DNA of 64,000 nt from Apostichopus japonicus (Eukaryota; Echinodermata; Holothuroidea; Aspidochirotida; Stichopodidae), in NCBI RefSeq assembly GCF_037975245.1, contig NC_092565.1, positions 13,795,499-13,859,498 of the forward strand, read 5' to 3'. The number at the start of each line of letters is the position of its first letter. Positions within the stretch are counted from its first letter, which is position 1. The translations under genes were made by a program, and so were the position numbers. Shown here piece by piece: positions 61,261 through 64,000 of this stretch. Under the pieces are notes generated by a model that ran no database searches, was not told the DNA's origin, and was given only the letters and a program-made list of their open reading frames with translations.

Positions 61261-62600
61261 AGTATTAGTTAATCGGCCTAATATCTCAGTCCATACAGTG
61301 GCGCGATGGCTTGGCGCACTGTACGAGCTGATGAGCGAGACTCTCTTTTGCATCGGTGGTTCGAACCCCGGTGACGTGCGTCTTTTACAGCTCGTGCCTA
61401 CATGGGGAGCTGTAAGTATTAGTTAATCGGCCTAATATCTCAGTCCATACAGTGGCGCGATGGCTTGGCGCACTGTACGAGCTGATGAGCGAGACTCTCT
61501 TTTGCATCGGTGGTTCGAACCCCGGTGACGTGCGTCTTTTGCCGATCTTTTACAGCTCGTGCCTACATGGGGAGCTGTAAGTATTAGTTAATCGGCCTAA
61601 TATCTCAGTCCATACAGTGGCGCGATGGCTTGGCGCACTGTACGAGCTGATGAGCGAGACTCTCTTTTGCATCGGTGGTTCGAACCCCGGTGACGTGCGT
61701 CTTTTACAGCTCGTGCCTACATGGGGAGCTGTAAGTATTAGTTAATCGGCCTAATATCTCAGTCCATACAGTGGCGCGATGGCTTGGCGCACTGTACGAG
61801 CTGATGAGCGAGACTCTCTTTTGCATCGGTGGTTCGAACCCCGGTGACGTGCGTCTTTTACAGCTCGTGCCTACATGGGGAGCTGTAAGTATTAGTTAAT
61901 CGGCCTAATATCTCAGTCCATACAGTGGCGCGATGGCTTGGCGCACTGTACGAGCTGATGAGCGAGACTCTCTTTTGCATCGGTGGTTCGAACCCCGGTG
62001 ACGTGCGTCTTTTGCCGATCTTTTACAGCTCGTGCCTACATGGGGAGCTGTAAGAATTAGTTAATCGGCCTAATATCTCAGTCCATACAGTGGCGCGATG
62101 GCTTGGCGCACTGTACGAGCTGATGGGCGAGACTCTCTTTTGCATCGGTGGTTCGAACCCCGGTGACGTGCGTCTTTTACAGCTCGTGCCTACATGGGGA
62201 GCTGTAAGTATTAGTTAATCGGCCTAATATCTCAGTCCATACAGTGGCGCGATGGCTTGGCGCACTGTACGAGCTGATGAGCGAGACTCTCTTTTGCATC
62301 GGTGGTTCGAACCCCGGTGACGTGCGTCTTTTGCCGATCTTTTACAGCTCGTGCCTACATGGGGAGCTGTAAGTATTAGTAAATCGGCCTAATATCTCAG
62401 TCCATACAGTGGCGCGATGGCTTGGCGCACTGTACGAGCTGATGAGCGAGACTCTCTTTTGCATCGGTGGTTCGAACCCCGGTGACGTGCGTCTTTTGCC
62501 GATCTTTTACAGCTCGTGCCTACATGGGGAGCTGTAAGTATTAGTTAATCGGCCTAATATCTCAGTCCATACAGTGGCGCGATGGCTTGGCGCACTGTAC

Positions 62601-62625
62601 TCTGTACACTGTACTCTGTACTCTG
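62601..62625 (+). other. satellite/LINE junction filler
   Basis: The last unit is cut after GCGCACTGTAC. The next bases repeat TCTGTAC/ACTGTAC several times before GAGACTCTTA, which resembles the unit's own GAGACTCTCT 14 bases further on. This looks like locally copied filler at an insertion or repair junction. Confidence 0.55.
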
Positions 62626-62843
62626 AGACTCTTATAGGTGCGGTTTACGTTTTGTTGAGCTCCTGATTTATGCCTTATTTTGCTTCATCAGAAGTTTGAC
62701 ATCGTGCTTGATTGTTTTTTATCCTGGCAAACACTGTTCGGGTATTGTTGAGCCGAATTTTTACTTCTTTTCCTTCCAGTAATTAGAGAAATCCTGTTAT
62801 TTCCTAGTTGCTTGTTGCGACAGCCACGGCGTCCTTGGGCGCG

Positions 62844-63935
62844 ATGGCTACCTTTAGTGCAGGAATGGGTTCCGAGAATCCAAACTCAAACATTCTGAAG
62901 GATAACAGTGTTCGTATTATCGACAGCTCCTACAATGCCAGCGATGTTCTCAAAGCAATTTCGAACGATATTGGGAAGGAAAACATTATGGGAGTTGTTA
63001 AGACCGGTGGTCAATGGATCGCCACCTTGAAGAAGAGTCAAGATGTTGAACTGTTACAAGAGATTGGACTTACAATAAAAAACGATCAGTGTGTTGTAAC
63101 GGGAGTATCGAAGATCATAACGACGGTAAGCTTCTTCGGAGTACCCTATTACATTGAGGATAATGAACTCACAAACAAGTTGATTGAACTGGGTTGTAAA
63201 GTAAAGTCCAATTGGACTCGTAAACACTATGAAGATTACCCAAGTATCGAGAATGGAATTCGCTTTGTTAGAGTAGAGCTTCCTAACAAAACAAGGAGTC
63301 TCCCATATGCCCTTACATTTGGGGACATTCATCTCCGCATAAAGCACAATGGACAGACACGTGTTTGCAACAGATGCCTCAGTGAAGATCACCTAATGCG
63401 TAACTGTCCCAAATACTCATGTAAAGTCTGCCACGCCCAAGGACACTCAGAAAGCAGATGTCCAAACGTGCAATGCTATCGATGCCACGAATATGGCCAC
63501 AAAAGTTTCTTGTGCCCTGAGAATCAACGCGATGGCCAACAGGAGACCACCCAAGAATCGAACCAAGAGGAGGGAATGGACGTACCAAAACATAACGAAA
63601 ATGAACAACCACGAAACGAAAGCAACGAGTTAAACGAAACGGAAGAAAGTAACAATGCGAAACAAACTGAACGACAAGGAAACCGGGAAACAGAAACAGT
63701 GAACCACGATATGGAGACCGACAACCCAAATATACCAAAACCAACACCACATCTCTCAGGAAAAACCTCCTCGACCGACCCTACCGGAACCAAAAGAACC
63801 GCCTCAAGTGACGAGGAATTCATAAAACCAAGAAAAACAGTTCGGGCGAAAGACACGCAACGTAGAAACGACACGACGCCGAACCTGTCATCAGCGAGGA
63901 CTTTTACACCCAAAGAAAAGCAAAATTCAACTTGA
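62844..63935 (+). CDS. LINE ORF1 protein with three CCHC zinc knuckles
   Basis: A 363-residue RNA-binding protein that would coat the LINE transcript in a cytoplasmic RNP. The first ATG in frame is at 62844; an upstream TTG at 62808 is not a plausible start. The N-terminal half (about residues 27-170) is a mixed alpha/beta region with VSFFGVPYYI and IRFVRVELPN, like the RNA-recognition fold of L1/Tx1 ORF1 proteins. Three perfect C-X2-C-X4-H-X4-C knuckles follow at about residues 175-188, 193-206 and 211-224. The last 140 residues are polar and low in complexity, rich in Glu, Asn, Gln and Thr, with a basic end. The frame is intact, and ORF2 starts 14 bp after its stop in another frame. Family-level similarity is to ZCCHC3-like LINE proteins. 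Confidence 0.85.
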   Translation: MATFSAGMGSENPNSNILKDNSVRIIDSSYNASDVLKAISNDIGKENIMGVVKTGGQWIATLKKSQDVELLQEIGLTIKNDQCVVTGVSKIITTVSFFGVPYYIEDNELTNKLIELGCKVKSNWTRKHYEDYPSIENGIRFVRVELPNKTRSLPYALTFGDIHLRIKHNGQTRVCNRCLSEDHLMRNCPKYSCKVCHAQGHSESRCPNVQCYRCHEYGHKSFLCPENQRDGQQETTQESNQEEGMDVPKHNENEQPRNESNELNETEESNNAKQTERQGNRETETVNHDMETDNPNIPKPTPHLSGKTSSTDPTGTKRTASSDEEFIKPRKTVRAKDTQRRNDTTPNLSSARTFTPKEKQNST

Positions 63936-63949
63936 CACATATTTTAACT

Positions 63950-64000
63950 ATGCTACTGTTGACATCACTGAACTGTAACGGTCTGCGCAATGTAGACAAG
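63950..64000 (+). CDS. LINE ORF2, first 17 codons (endonuclease start), cut by window
   Basis: The ATG at 63950 opens a frame to the window edge reading MLLLTSLNCNGLRNVDK. The motif LN.NGLRN...K is the typical first strand of the apurinic/apyrimidinic-type endonuclease that opens ORF2 of L1/Tx1-type LINEs; its Asn contacts the catalytic metal site. The 14-bp spacing after ORF1, in another frame, supports the reading. The RT lies outside the window. Confidence 0.75.
   Translation, partial: MLLLTSLNCNGLRNVDK

Larger units (their letters stand above)
21175..62600 (+). repeat. 41-kb head-to-tail satellite of a tRNA-derived unit (165/154 bp)
   Basis: Every unit has the same orientation. The long unit is 165 bp, counted between CAGTGGCGCG starts (for example 23465 to 23630). 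The short unit is 154 bp and lacks GCCGATCTTTT. The total length implies roughly 255-260 units. Unit map: A-box-like TGGCGCGATGG at 4-14; perfect 4-bp D-stem GCGC (6-9 with 19-22) around a 9-base loop; B-box GGTTCGAACCC at 63-73; T-runs at 88-91 and 99-102; 8-bp hairpin TACAGCTC / GAGCTGTA at 102-130; then an A/T-rich linker. The 48-bp gap between the boxes suits a type 2 Pol III promoter. No complete cloverleaf with acceptor stem and anticodon arm can be drawn, so these are tRNA-derived and not tRNA genes. It resembles a tRNA-SINE head that became a satellite. No unit codes for protein. Confidence 0.95.
62601..64000 (+). mobile_element. 5' end of a Tx1/L1-like LINE next to the satellite
   Basis: The region comprises a 5' UTR of about 220 bp, ORF1 with three CCHC knuckles, a 14-bp gap and the start of ORF2 with an apurinic-endonuclease-like motif; the rest lies beyond the window. 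An ORF1 with an RNA-binding domain plus CCHC knuckles and an SLN.NGLRN-type ORF2 start fits the Tx1 group of L1-like LINEs. The exact 5' end is not fixed; it lies between 62601 and about 62630. ORF1 is intact, so the element may be young. Confidence 0.75.

Noticed and set aside
21175-62600. CRISPR-like regular repeats
   Set aside because: There are no unique spacers; the whole 154-165-bp unit repeats, and the context is an animal genome.
21175-62600. A cluster of functional tRNA genes
   Set aside because: The D-arm and B box are tRNA-like, but no acceptor stem, anticodon arm or regular T-stem can be formed in the units examined, and T4/T6 runs lie between the boxes.
63054-63940. Minus-strand open frames opposite the LINE ORF1
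   Set aside because: They are shadows of the ORF1 reading frame; the plus-strand frame has the CCHC knuckles and a conserved fold.

Overview
The window is nuclear DNA of an animal, probably a marine invertebrate. It holds several clades of decayed LINE retrotransposons, DNA-transposon footprints, GT-AG introns and, over 41 kb, one giant tandem satellite. The palindrome TAGGCCTA occurs six times in about 22 kb of non-satellite sequence, a bias I associate with echinoderm genomes. That species hint is an inference only. No intact host gene is visible.

Layout. Positions 1-2301 carry a LINE (copy A) with a frameshifted reverse transcriptase and a 3' hairpin. Positions 2302-8587 are mostly gene-poor DNA with remnants: one candidate host exon (2862-3012, minus), two fragments of other LINE clades (3633-4280 plus; 6830-7146 minus), an unidentified coding remnant (4510-4887 plus) and a broken His-Me-finger nuclease-like gene (4999-5416 minus). 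A TTAA-flanked DNA transposon with long inverted repeats fills 8588-10318. A decayed, multi-exon gene with a gypsy-type DD35E integrase core lies on the minus strand at 12436-14642. Its exon joins are phase-consistent across three GT-AG introns, so it is not a simple LTR-element copy. A palindromic MITE with telomere-like repeats inside (15985-16269) and an inverted-repeat cluster (16309-16782) follow. Two more copies (B and C) of the first LINE family sit head-to-tail on the minus strand at 18384-21048.

From 21175 to 62600 there is one uninterrupted head-to-tail array of a tRNA-derived unit, 165 bp (long) or 154 bp (short), roughly 255-260 copies by length. Each unit keeps a tRNA D-arm, an A-box-like and a perfect B-box-type RNA polymerase III promoter element, T-run terminators and a downstream hairpin. 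The array has a divergent 5' edge, a chimeric transition unit and several higher-order duplications whose lengths are whole sums of the two unit lengths.

The array ends abruptly in a short CTGTAC-rich junction, directly followed by the 5' end of another LINE. Its ORF1 has three CCHC knuckles (62844-63935), and its ORF2 begins at 63950 with an endonuclease-like start. This looks like the Tx1/L1 group, some members of which insert into tRNA and other multicopy RNA genes. The juxtaposition of a Pol III satellite and such a LINE is the most interesting feature of the window.
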